From Bacteroidia bacterium (lineage in GTDB: Bacteria; Bacteroidota; Bacteroidia; B-17B0; Aurantibacillaceae): 64,000 nucleotides of DNA. The stretch covers positions 1-64,000 of the forward strand of contig JAEUTQ010000076.1 of the NCBI GenBank assembly GCA_016787445.1. Reading direction: 5' to 3'. Shown piece after piece: positions 48,764 to 58,031 of the stretch; the stretch's first letter is position 1, and the number at the start of each line of letters is the position of its first letter. The translations under genes were made by a program, and so were the position numbers. The notes beneath the pieces were generated by a model. The model had not been told where the DNA came from and made no database searches. It saw only the letters and a program-made list of their open reading frames with translations.

Positions 48764-48820
48764 CCAGCCCGGAAGATTTCCTTCGGGGTTTGGAGCTGGT
48801 AATCTACAGGGTTATCAGCT
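48764..48820 (+). promoter_or_regulatory. Structured leader of rpsD with two mutually exclusive hairpins
   Basis: Hairpin A pairs CCAGC (48764-48768) with GCTGG (48795-48799), enclosing a second stem CCCGGAAG/CTTCGGGG with one mismatch. Hairpin B pairs AGCTGGTAA (48794-48802) with TTATCAGCT (48812-48820), one G-U. Both need AGCTGG, so only one can form. It lies 70 nt before the rpsD ATG in an otherwise featureless 139-nt gap. uS4 autoregulates its own operon in E. coli and B. subtilis, so a uS4 operator is the best guess. Confidence 0.55.
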
Positions 48821-48889
48821 TAAATAATAAAAACAACAGATGGAGTAGAAACAATTCACTTCATCACAAACAAAAAACAATTATTTAAA

Positions 48890-49495
48890 ATGGCAAGGTA
48901 CACAGGTCCCAAATCCAAAATCGCCCGTAAATTCAAGGAGCCAATCTTCGGTCCTGATAAGGCGTTAGAAAAAAAGAATTACCCTCCGGGGCAACATGGT
49001 TTAGCAAAAAAACGTGCTAAACAATCAGAGTATGCTATCCAGTTAATGGAGAAGCAAAAAGCAAAATACACTTACGGTATTTTAGAGCGTCAGTTTGCGA
49101 AAATTTTCGATAAGGCTGCACGTTCACATGGAATTACCGGTGAGGTATTATTGCAATTAATCGAATCTCGTATTGATAACGTTGTTTACCGTTTAGGAAT
49201 TGCTCCTAGCCGTCGTGCAGCGCGTCAATTAGTTTCTCATGCTCATATCACGGTAAATGGAAGCGTTGTAAACGTTCCTTCTTACACTTTAAAGCCAGGT
49301 GATGTTGTAGGTGTTCGCGAGAAATCTCAATCATTAGAAGCTATCGTAAATTCATTAGCCGGCCAGGTTAACAAATACCCATGGTTGGATTTTGATAAGA
49401 ATACAATGAGCGGCAAATTCATCAGCCGTCCTGAGCGTTCACAGATTCCTGAAAACATTAAGGAACAGTTGATCGTCGAATTGTACTCTAAATAA
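48890..49495 (+). CDS. rpsD: 30S ribosomal protein uS4
   Basis: 201 residues; first-binding 16S protein and fidelity factor. [21 protein letters not shown] start lacks the N-terminal zinc cysteines; the S4 RNA-binding domain ([22 protein letters not shown]) is intact. Its leader carries the alternative hairpins described at 48764-48820. Confidence 0.98.
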   Translation: MARYTGPKSKIARKFKEPIFGPDKALEKKNYPPGQHGLAKKRAKQSEYAIQLMEKQKAKYTYGILERQFAKIFDKAARSHGITGEVLLQLIESRIDNVVYRLGIAPSRRAARQLVSHAHITVNGSVVNVPSYTLKPGDVVGVREKSQSLEAIVNSLAGQVNKYPWLDFDKNTMSGKFISRPERSQIPENIKEQLIVELYSK

Positions 49496-49536
49496 TCTTT
49501 TTGAACTTATTTAATAACCTTAAATATATTGTATAA

Positions 49537-50529
49537 ATGGCAATTTTAAATTTCGTAAAGCCCGATAAAGTAATAATGATTAACTCTACTGAGACAGAAG
49601 GTCAGTTTGAATTCCGTCCGTTAGAGCCAGGTTTCGGTATTACCATCGGTAACGCGTTACGCCGTATCTTATTATCATCACTCGAAGGTTATGCTATTAC
49701 CAGCATTCGCGTAGAAGGTGTTGATCATGAATTTTCAACCATTAAAGGTGTGGCTGAAGATGTAACTGAAATCATCCTGAACTTAAAGCAAGTTCGCTTC
49801 AAAAAACAATTAGACAACCACGATAACGAAAAGATTGTTGTACATTTTGCAGGTGCCGATAAATTTACTGCCGGTGATATCGCAAAATATGTAAACGGTT
49901 TCCAAATTTTAAATCCTGATTTAGTAATTTTCAATTGCGATCCTTCAGTACGTTTAAAAATTGAATTAACTGTTGAAAAAGGCCGTGGTTATGTTCCTGC
50001 TGAAGAAAACAGAACTAACAGCGCACCTAACGGAACTATCTTTATCGATTCTATTTACACTCCAATTAAGAATGTAAAGTATACTATCGAGAACTATCGT
50101 GTGGAGCAAAAAACTGACTACGAGCGTTTAATTTTAGACATCGTATCTGACGGTTCAATTCACCCGAAAGAAGCATTAAAAGAAGCGGCTAAAATCTTAA
50201 TCTTCCACTTCATGTTATTCTCTGACGAGAAAATCACTTTAGATACTGAAGATAAGAAGAGCGAAGAAGAATTTGATGAAACATCATTACACATGCGTCA
50301 GTTATTAAAAACTAAGCTTGTTGATATGGATTTATCAGTTCGTGCTTTGAACTGCTTAAAGGCTGCTGATGTTGAAACATTAGGTGAACTAGTAGCATTC
50401 AACAAAAATGACCTCTTAAAGTTCCGCAACTTTGGTAAAAAATCATTAACTGAATTAGAAGACTTAGTTTCTGCTAAAGGCTTACAATTCGGAATGAATG
50501 TTGCAAAATATAAATTGGATAAAGACTAA
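49537..50529 (+). CDS. rpoA: RNA polymerase alpha subunit
   Basis: 330 residues. N-terminal dimerisation domain ([23 protein letters not shown]) and the C-terminal HhH domain that contacts UP elements and activators ([34 protein letters not shown]) are complete. Gene order rpsD-rpoA-rplQ is conserved across bacteria. Confidence 0.98.
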   Translation: MAILNFVKPDKVIMINSTETEGQFEFRPLEPGFGITIGNALRRILLSSLEGYAITSIRVEGVDHEFSTIKGVAEDVTEIILNLKQVRFKKQLDNHDNEKIVVHFAGADKFTAGDIAKYVNGFQILNPDLVIFNCDPSVRLKIELTVEKGRGYVPAEENRTNSAPNGTIFIDSIYTPIKNVKYTIENYRVEQKTDYERLILDIVSDGSIHPKEALKEAAKILIFHFMLFSDEKITLDTEDKKSEEEFDETSLHMRQLLKTKLVDMDLSVRALNCLKAADVETLGELVAFNKNDLLKFRNFGKKSLTELEDLVSAKGLQFGMNVAKYKLDKD

Positions 50530-50571
50530 TAATTTGATTAAAGATTTCTTTAATCGCAAATAGAATTCAAA

Positions 50572-51051
50572 ATGAGACACGGAGATAAAATAAATAACTT
50601 AGGCCGCACCAGCTCTCACCGTAAGGCGTTATTAAGCAATTTAGCTTGCGCATTAATTGAGAACAAGCGTATTTTTACAACATTAGCGAAAGCAAAAGCT
50701 TTACGTTTATTTGTTGAGCCTATCATTACAAAAAGTAAGAGCGACACGACTCACAGTCGTCGTATGGCTTTCGCAAGCTTAAAAAATAAGGAAGCTGTTT
50801 CTGCATTGTTTAAGGATATCGCAGGAAAAGTAGCAGACCGTAAAGGTGGTTACACACGTATCATCAAAACCGGAAACCGTCAGGGTGATGCTGCTGAAAT
50901 GGCAATGATTGAATTAGTAGACTTCAACGAACTTTACACTAGTGGTAAAGGATCAGCAGTTAAAGCTGAGAAGAAAACTACACGTCGTAGCCGCAGCACT
51001 TCTAAAAAGAAAGCAGAAGGCGGAGCTGAAGAAACAAAATCAGAAGAATAA
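50572..51051 (+). CDS. rplQ: 50S ribosomal protein bL17
   Basis: 159 residues. The core ([28 protein letters not shown]) is followed by a ~45-residue charged tail ([20 protein letters not shown]) longer than in E. coli but common in this phylum. Last gene of the cluster, ended by a strong terminator. Confidence 0.97.
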   Translation: MRHGDKINNLGRTSSHRKALLSNLACALIENKRIFTTLAKAKALRLFVEPIITKSKSDTTHSRRMAFASLKNKEAVSALFKDIAGKVADRKGGYTRIIKTGNRQGDAAEMAMIELVDFNELYTSGKGSAVKAEKKTTRRSRSTSKKKAEGGAEETKSEE

Positions 51052-51071
51052 TAATTCTTTTAAGCAATATA

Positions 51072-51102
51072 AAAAGCCGTGGGTATTACTCACGGCTTTT
51101 TT
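51072..51102 (+). terminator. Rho-independent terminator of the ribosomal cluster
   Basis: AAAAGCCGTGGGT / ACTCACGGCTTTT with one G-U pair, a three-base loop and a following T-run, 21 bp after rplQ. It separates rplQ from the exported cassette. Confidence 0.92.
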
Positions 51103-51181
51103 GTTTTAGAGAACAATTTGTACCTGAAACTAAATTTTTTTAGTATTCGATTTTTTTTATTTTAGCTCTCTTTTTCGAGCT

Positions 51182-52915
51182 ATGCGGATTGCACTTTACA
51201 TATGTGTTCTCTTCACTGTTTTAATTGGGAATTCCTTTTCCCAAAATCTGGATAAGCTCGGAAGTAAGGATATGGTAAAAGTAGGAGGTGGATTAAATTA
51301 CTCTTCTGTATTTTATAACGCTGATGGCATACCTAACCGTCGACAGCCCTTCACCTGGTTCTTAAATGGCAATTTAAATGTAAGTATACTCGATTTTAGT
51401 TTGCCTTTTACGTTTAATTACAGCAATAATCAAATCGCTTACACGCAGCCCTTCAATATACAAAGCTTTAATCCTACTTATAAATGGATTAAAGGCTATG
51501 CAGGAATCACTGCCATGAACTTCTCACAATATACTTTAGCCGGACATATATTCGCCGGTGGAGGGGTTGAGTTAAGTCCGAAGAATTTCAAATTCGCTGC
51601 TATGTATGGTCGATTAAAAAAGGCAGTTGAGTTTGATGCAGAAGCGAACTCCGATATTAATATGAGTTATAAACGGATGGGATGGGGTGCAAGTGCGGGT
51701 TATGAGAAGAACGGACATGGAATCAAATTAATTTATTTCGCAGCGAAAGATGACCCTAATTCTCTACAGTTCGTGCCCATTAATACCAACGTTACACCAA
51801 TGGAGAATACTGTAATCAGTATTGCAGGTAAAACGTCTTTGTATAAAAATATAAAACTGGAAGCCGAATATGCTATATCAGGTTTAACACGAAACGTTAC
51901 ATCGCCGCAGGATTTAAACACACCGCCTAAAAATCAAATTCCTTTATTGTTCCAACCCAATGCAACCTCTCAGTTTTTTTCTGCTTTTAAATCAAGTATT
52001 GGCTATGGAATTAAAACCTTTGCTATTAACTTGAATTACGAACGAATCGAACCCGATTATAAAACGTTGGGTGCTTACTTCTTTAATAATGATTTAGAAA
52101 ACATAACCCTTGCACCATCTATAAGTGTTTTAAAAGGTAAGTTGAATTTATCCTTCAATACAGGTCTTCAGCGCGACAATCTTGACAATAGCAAACTCAA
52201 CACCACAAAGCGATGGGTGGGGTCATTTAATGCCAATTATGCGCCTAATCAGCATTGGAACGTTATGGGTTCCTACAGTAACTTCAGCACCTTTACAAAA
52301 CAACGTCCTCAAGAAGATCCTTTTTATAAAAACACCTTAGATACTTTAAACTTTTATCAATTATCCCAAAATGCCATGTTCAGTGCCGGTTATAATTTTG
52401 GTAAAACGAAGACACGTCAAAATATTTTAGTTACTGCCAATTATCTGGTAACCGGACAAAACCAAGGTGCGATTCAGGACCCCGGACTTTTTGGAACAAC
52501 TTCGCAAATTAAATTGCCTTCACGTGTTATTAACGGAAACATCTCTCACAATATATCTGTAATAAAAACAAAAACAGCGTTCAGCATTGCTTTAAACTGT
52601 AATTACAGTGAGATGATAAATACATTCACGATGTATTACGGGCCAAACTTAAACATTAGTCAGGCTTTCTATAATAATACATTGCGTGCAACAATCGGCA
52701 CATCTTATAATCAGGTTTTGAGTAATGATATTAAAACAAACGAATTATTTAACCATCGTTTAACACTTAGTTACTCGCCTAAATTTAAAAATCAGAAGTT
52801 TGGAAAAATTGGAGTTAATGTCAGTGCCATTTACTTACAAAAATTAAAAACGGCTGTTGGCGCAGGAGAGTTTACAGAGTTCACAGGTAACGTTGGGTTA
52901 AATTATAGTTTTTAG
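51182..52915 (+). CDS. Predicted outer-membrane beta-barrel protein, first gene of exported cassette
   Basis: A 577-residue protein with signal peptide MRIALYICVLFTVLIGNSFSQ. The whole mature part alternates short amphipathic strands and turns, and ends in an aromatic residue (GNVGLNYSF), as BAM-inserted barrels do. No known family was recognised. AGCTC/GAGCT flanks a poly-T just before the ATG. The next gene starts within five bases of its stop, so these form an operon. Confidence 0.8.
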   Translation: MRIALYICVLFTVLIGNSFSQNLDKLGSKDMVKVGGGLNYSSVFYNADGIPNRRQPFTWFLNGNLNVSILDFSLPFTFNYSNNQIAYTQPFNIQSFNPTYKWIKGYAGITAMNFSQYTLAGHIFAGGGVELSPKNFKFAAMYGRLKKAVEFDAEANSDINMSYKRMGWGASAGYEKNGHGIKLIYFAAKDDPNSLQFVPINTNVTPMENTVISIAGKTSLYKNIKLEAEYAISGLTRNVTSPQDLNTPPKNQIPLLFQPNATSQFFSAFKSSIGYGIKTFAINLNYERIEPDYKTLGAYFFNNDLENITLAPSISVLKGKLNLSFNTGLQRDNLDNSKLNTTKRWVGSFNANYAPNQHWNVMGSYSNFSTFTKQRPQEDPFYKNTLDTLNFYQLSQNAMFSAGYNFGKTKTRQNILVTANYLVTGQNQGAIQDPGLFGTTSQIKLPSRVINGNISHNISVIKTKTAFSIALNCNYSEMINTFTMYYGPNLNISQAFYNNTLRATIGTSYNQVLSNDIKTNELFNHRLTLSYSPKFKNQKFGKIGVNVSAIYLQKLKTAVGAGEFTEFTGNVGLNYSF

Positions 52916-52940
52916 TGAGATGAAAATTGAAAAGGGAATA

Positions 52941-55856
52941 ATGAAAAAAATAGTTTTTGTATTAACTATATTGTTATTCGGTTTCTCTGTATCGAATGCG
53001 CAAGAAGATTCTATTACCGATCCCGCCATCAATCGTGTTATTTCTTTAGTAAATACGGTTGAGGAAGGAAATAACTTTATTGAGGAACTCTCTCCGGATA
53101 GTATTGCATCACTACCATTCGGAATGATTAAGCAAATCGGACAAGCACGTTACATTATTGCTGTTGATTCAATTAAGTTTCGTCCAACAGGTGCGTTTTT
53201 TAGCGCGTATGCTGCCATTGATTTTCCGGGTTCAGAAAAAAAGCTGGCGTTTGAAGCAGTAAACATTAAGTTCAATCCTAAAGGCGTAGTTGGAGGAAGT
53301 CAAGCGCGATTGATGTTAGTGAGTGAGCATACCATTAAAATCAATAATAATCTTAAACTCAAATTAAAACCGGATGGAAATAACTTTGTTGAATGGGATT
53401 GCACCGGCTTTAAAGGAATCAGTTTAAAAGGATATTTTATTTTCTCAAAAGGAAAACTAAGACCTGATTCCACACAAACTCAAGAGGAGGAAGTCACCGC
53501 TTCTTTTCAAATCTACACTACCGATATTCACAATTTTATAGCGCAGGTCAATATTACGCCATTCACCATGGAAGGCCTTAAAGGATGGTCGTTTCGTGTA
53601 GATAATGCTACCGTTGATATGAGTGAATTGGTTAACGCCCCGGGAATGATTTTTCCGGCAGGATACACCAATCCGAATATGGTGACTTCTCAAATGTGGA
53701 CAGGCTTTTATTTACAATCATTAAAAGTAAAATTACCAACCGAAATTTCTAAAACAGGAAAACGAACGGAGATTCAAGTAAACAATCTGCTTATCGATAA
53801 CATGGGTGTAACCGGATTGTTTCAGGTGAATAATGTTTTAAGTACAGGCGAAGGAAGTATGAGCGGTTGGGGATTTTCAATTGATGAATTAGGTGCAGGA
53901 TTTATTTGTAATCAATTAAGCAGCGGCCATGTTAAAGGAAAAGTTAACATTCCTATTATGGATAGTGCTCAGGCTCTTGTTTTCACGGCCAACTTAAACT
54001 ATAATCCTAATTATAAGGAGGTAGATTATAATTTTGTCATCAGTCCGGCCAATAATTTAAAATTTAATGTGGTTTCCGCGGAAGTTAATTTGCTTAATAC
54101 ATCTGCTATCAGTATTGCAAAACAAAATGGATTGTTCAAACCGAGCGCTGTGTTAAATGGCTATATCAGTTTCAATAATGCAAAGTTTAATACCAATGGC
54201 GGACAATTGCTGTTCCAGAATTTAACGATTACAACAGTGTCACCATACTTAACTAACGGTGTGTTCACACTGCATAACATCGGAAGTCAAACCAAAGCAG
54301 CGAAATATCCGGTAAGTATTGGTGATATTACATTTGGTTTGGATATGGGCGCGCCAATTATGGGATTCAGTATTACTTTAAATGTAGCGGATAATCCAAA
54401 TTCAGGATTTAGTATTGGAACGAAACTTAGAGTAAAAGGTAAGTTAGAAGAATATCAGCAAAGTTACACGGGTGAAGCTCCCGTTACATTAACAAAAACA
54501 AAATATAAATTCGATAAAGTTGTAATTGATGGCGTTTCCTTAGGAATTAAAACCAGTGCATTTGAATTGAACGGTTTAATTATTTTCAGGAACGATGATC
54601 CTGTTTACGGAGATGGATTCTTTGGTGAAATTTCTTTCTCCATTCCGAGTGTTTTGCCTTCACCTGCCGGAGTGTCTGTTTGCTTCGGTTCTAAAGATAA
54701 TTATCGTTATTTCTATTACAGTGCAACAATTCCTACTAATATACCTTTAGGAAATATTCCGATTACCTTAAATAAAATGGTTGGCGGTGTTTATTATCAC
54801 ATGACGCCGATGCTTAATTCACAGAGTCAACTCATCAATGCGTCAAAAACTCTAACGGTAACCGGCAATAATAACGCACTGGCATATACACCTGATCCTA
54901 ATATGGGATTAGGCTTTAAAGGCGGAGTAGGTTTTGAATATACGCCCAGCGAAAAAACCGCAAATGGTGATGTTATGTTAGAGATTGCATTTACAAGTTC
55001 AGGAGGATTAAGTTTTGTAAAATTAACTGGAGATATTTATTGTATGGCAACAGTTGCTGAACGGCCAACTGCTCCTGTGAAAGGAAATGTGACCATTCAG
55101 TTTGATGCAGAAAACAAAGTGTTTGATGCGAATGCAACTATTTGGATAAATGCTTATAGTGCTATTACCGGAACAGGAAATACAAAATTCCATATTGAAC
55201 CCGGCATTTGGTATGTTTCGGTTGGTAAACCAAGCAGCCCGAACAACATTAATATTCTAAACTTAGTTAATGCTACTTCTTACTTCATGGTAGGAAATAG
55301 TATTGAACCTGCACAAGCTCCTCCGCCTGAAGTTTCAAATATTATTAGTCAGAGTGGATTACAAGCCAATCGTAATCAAAGTCAGTTGCAAAGCGGACAA
55401 GGTTTCTGCACGGGAGCGAAGATTTACTCACATATCAATAAAACATTTGGCATGAGTTTCTTTCAGGTATACAGCGCATTTAATTTCGGATTGGGCTTTG
55501 ATATGATGATGATGAATTATGGTCAGACCGCACATTGTTCAGGTTCCGGACAAAAAGTGGGATTGAATGGATGGTTAGCCAGCGGAAATATGTATTTCTA
55601 TATGCAAGGAAATGTAGGAATAAAGGGAGATTTAAAATGGCAACCGGGATGCGATTGCGAAAAAGAAACGTGTCTGTGTAAAAATTTTGACTTTAATATT
55701 TTTAATGGAGGTGTAGCGGCTATTGTGAGTGGTAAGATGCCAAAGCCTTTGTATCTGTCTGGAACATTTGGATGTTACTATGAAATATTTGGAAAAGTAT
55801 CGGGCAGTTTTAATTACGATTATACATACGGAGAGGATTGTAATATTATAAACTAA
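52941..55856 (+). CDS. Large exported beta-rich protein of unknown function, second gene of cassette
   Basis: 971 residues from MKKIVFVLTILLFGFSVSNAQ, a clear signal peptide; ATG at 52920 adds seven residues and is less likely. The body is repetitive in style, with long beta segments (LFQVNNVLSTGEGSMSGWGF, KLRVKGKLEEYQQ, GFFGEISFSIPSVLPSP) but no recognised domain. A cysteine cluster (CDCEKETCLCKN) lies near residue 915. There is no T9SS sorting domain, so it may be periplasmic or surface-retained by its neighbours. It overlaps the next gene by one base. Confidence 0.8.
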   Translation: MKKIVFVLTILLFGFSVSNAQEDSITDPAINRVISLVNTVEEGNNFIEELSPDSIASLPFGMIKQIGQARYIIAVDSIKFRPTGAFFSAYAAIDFPGSEKKLAFEAVNIKFNPKGVVGGSQARLMLVSEHTIKINNNLKLKLKPDGNNFVEWDCTGFKGISLKGYFIFSKGKLRPDSTQTQEEEVTASFQIYTTDIHNFIAQVNITPFTMEGLKGWSFRVDNATVDMSELVNAPGMIFPAGYTNPNMVTSQMWTGFYLQSLKVKLPTEISKTGKRTEIQVNNLLIDNMGVTGLFQVNNVLSTGEGSMSGWGFSIDELGAGFICNQLSSGHVKGKVNIPIMDSAQALVFTANLNYNPNYKEVDYNFVISPANNLKFNVVSAEVNLLNTSAISIAKQNGLFKPSAVLNGYISFNNAKFNTNGGQLLFQNLTITTVSPYLTNGVFTLHNIGSQTKAAKYPVSIGDITFGLDMGAPIMGFSITLNVADNPNSGFSIGTKLRVKGKLEEYQQSYTGEAPVTLTKTKYKFDKVVIDGVSLGIKTSAFELNGLIIFRNDDPVYGDGFFGEISFSIPSVLPSPAGVSVCFGSKDNYRYFYYSATIPTNIPLGNIPITLNKMVGGVYYHMTPMLNSQSQLINASKTLTVTGNNNALAYTPDPNMGLGFKGGVGFEYTPSEKTANGDVMLEIAFTSSGGLSFVKLTGDIYCMATVAERPTAPVKGNVTIQFDAENKVFDANATIWINAYSAITGTGNTKFHIEPGIWYVSVGKPSSPNNINILNLVNATSYFMVGNSIEPAQAPPPEVSNIISQSGLQANRNQSQLQSGQGFCTGAKIYSHINKTFGMSFFQVYSAFNFGLGFDMMMMNYGQTAHCSGSGQKVGLNGWLASGNMYFYMQGNVGIKGDLKWQPGCDCEKETCLCKNFDFNIFNGGVAAIVSGKMPKPLYLSGTFGCYYEIFGKVSGSFNYDYTYGEDCNIIN

Positions 55857-57865
55857 TGAAATTACGCGGCACATATTTGTTGTTTTTAATTTTCATTGGA
55901 TTTCTGGTGAAATCACAAACTCAATCTGTATACGCGAAGTTTTGGGTAAAAGAAAAAGAGATTTTATTGCGCTGGGCACCATCTTCAAAAGCTGTGTTTG
56001 ATGCCGGAGTTAAGAACGGTTATAAAATCACACGAACAGATAACACAGGAAACACGGTTGTTGTAGCAGAAGCGATTAAACCCTATGAGAAAAATAATGA
56101 AGCCTGGAATTCAATATTGAAAGCTAAAGATGGAGCTGTATTAGCTGTGAGCGTGCTTTACGATATGGTTAGTCTTGCATCTGATCCAAAGAAGAAACAA
56201 GAACAACAAATGATGGTTTATAATATGATGTTGTTGAGTTGCAATTTTGATTCGGAGATTGCTAAAGCTTGTGGTTTATTCTTTTCTGATAAGAATATTG
56301 ATAATTCTAAAACCTACACCTATAAAATTTCGATTAATACAATGCCACAAAGTAGTTTATCAATTCAAGTGAATGCAAATGTTTTGTCGAAGCATCCGGT
56401 AATAAATAATTTACAAGCTTGGCTTAGGAACAAAAATGTTAAGCTTCGTTGGAAAGCAGCAACATATAAGCAAGATTTCACAGCGTATAATATTGAAAGG
56501 AGTGAGGACAGTATAAATTATACTATTATAAATAAATCGCCAATTATTTTAATGGCATCGGAGTTTGAAAAGAAGAAAGAAGATATTTATTACCTGGATA
56601 CTTTTCCTAAAACCAAACAAAAATATTACTACCGTATAAGAGGTTTGAATCATTTTGGGGAATTATCCGAACCATCGAACGTTGTAGCAGGCATTGGCTA
56701 TGAACCACTCAGATCCTTTCCCGTATTCGATACAATTCATACAGTAAAAAACCTAACGGTGTACATGCGTTGGCGTATGGCAGATAAATCGGAGAATGCT
56801 TACCCAAAGAGTTATTTTATCAGTCGAGCAATGAAAGATGCAGGTCCCTATGAAATCATTCACCAATCTAATACATCATATGAATTTACCGATGTGAATC
56901 CTAAACCCGTTAATTTTTATAAAGTAGGAGTTATATCGTATGGTGGCGATACATTACAATCCTATTCTTATATGGCATTAATTAATGACACCATTCCTCC
57001 TTTACCGCCTACAGGATTAAAAGCAAAAGTAGATGCAAAAGGTAATGTCACGTTAACTTGGGATAAAAACGCCGAGCCGGATGTTCAAGGATACAAAATT
57101 TTCAGGTCAAATGCCTTGCACGAGGAGTTTGTTCAAATCAATAATGAATTTGCACGAGAGCCAAAATATCAGGATAAATTAAATTTAAAAACACTGAGTA
57201 AAAAAGTGTATTACTGTGTAAACGCTACCGACAAACGTTTTAATAACTCCGAACTTTCAAAACCGGTCGAAGTGAAACGTCCGGATACCATTGCACCGGA
57301 GAAACCCATTATTAATAATTTACAACTCAAACCAAATGGAATTTTAATTGAATGGATTAACAGCAACAGTGAAGACGTGAAATATTACGTGTTGTACCGT
57401 CAGCCTGAGAATTCACAAACAGAGGAAAAGCTCAAAGAGTGGCAAGCTAAGGATACACTTAAATTCTATCTCGATACGAATTTAATGATGGGAGCCGGTT
57501 ACCGTTATAAATTAGTGGTAAGTGATGAAGATGACAATATTAGTATTTCAAACAATCCATACATACGTTATGAAACCGGATATAGAAAAAAATTAACCAC
57601 TGTAAAATATAGTGTCGATCGTACAGCAAAGACCGTAACTTTAAATTGGGAGTATAATTATCCCAAATCAGAAATAGAGAAATACATTATATATCGTTGT
57701 AAAAAAGGCGGCGCTTTAACTATCATTAAAACCTTACCGGGCACAGCCAATTCATTTGTAGATAAAACTCTGTTTATGGGAAATATTTACGAATACCGTA
57801 TTAAACCCGTTTTCACCAACGGCGCTGAGGGCATTATTAGTGATGGGGTGGAAGTGGAGTATTAG
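55856..57865 (+). CDS. Exported fibronectin type III repeat protein, third gene of cassette
   Basis: 669 residues with signal peptide (MKLRGTYLLFLIFIGFLVKSQ). After a unique ~140-residue N-terminal part come about five fibronectin type III-like domains to the C terminus, each with the WxxxxxxDVxGYxIxR pattern (WDKNAEPDVQGYKIFRSN, WINSNSEDVKYYVLYRQP, WEYNYPKSEIEKYIIYRC). It ends VEVEY without a T9SS domain. Coupled to the upstream gene by a one-base TAATG overlap. Probably a surface or periplasmic scaffold acting with the two preceding products. A decayed copy of its 3' end lies at 61152-61205. Confidence 0.85.
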   Translation: MKLRGTYLLFLIFIGFLVKSQTQSVYAKFWVKEKEILLRWAPSSKAVFDAGVKNGYKITRTDNTGNTVVVAEAIKPYEKNNEAWNSILKAKDGAVLAVSVLYDMVSLASDPKKKQEQQMMVYNMMLLSCNFDSEIAKACGLFFSDKNIDNSKTYTYKISINTMPQSSLSIQVNANVLSKHPVINNLQAWLRNKNVKLRWKAATYKQDFTAYNIERSEDSINYTIINKSPIILMASEFEKKKEDIYYLDTFPKTKQKYYYRIRGLNHFGELSEPSNVVAGIGYEPLRSFPVFDTIHTVKNLTVYMRWRMADKSENAYPKSYFISRAMKDAGPYEIIHQSNTSYEFTDVNPKPVNFYKVGVISYGGDTLQSYSYMALINDTIPPLPPTGLKAKVDAKGNVTLTWDKNAEPDVQGYKIFRSNALHEEFVQINNEFAREPKYQDKLNLKTLSKKVYYCVNATDKRFNNSELSKPVEVKRPDTIAPEKPIINNLQLKPNGILIEWINSNSEDVKYYVLYRQPENSQTEEKLKEWQAKDTLKFYLDTNLMMGAGYRYKLVVSDEDDNISISNNPYIRYETGYRKKLTTVKYSVDRTAKTVTLNWEYNYPKSEIEKYIIYRCKKGGALTIIKTLPGTANSFVDKTLFMGNIYEYRIKPVFTNGAEGIISDGVEVEY

Positions 57866-57875
57866 TTGTTTTTTT

Positions 57876-58031
57876 TTAATCTTTAACTAATAAGTTATTT
57901 ATTAAAGAACCATCATTAAATAAAATAGTAATTTGATAAACTCCAGATGCAATGAAGTTAGGAATTTCTAAATTAATGTTTGAAGAATTAATATTTTTAA
58001 ATTCTAAAACAATGGCAGCAAAATTATTTAT
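57876..58031 (-). pseudogene. Severed T9SS sorting-domain tail
   Basis: On the minus strand a ~50-codon open stretch without start codon encodes the tail half of a T9SS type A sorting domain (INLEIPNFIASGVYQITI, then GSLINNLLVKD and stop). It opens just after a stop at 58032 and overlaps the end of the TonB receptor gene in another frame, so it is not part of that protein. It is best read as the 3' remnant of a T9SS cargo gene whose body was lost when the receptor cassette arrived. Confidence 0.65.
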
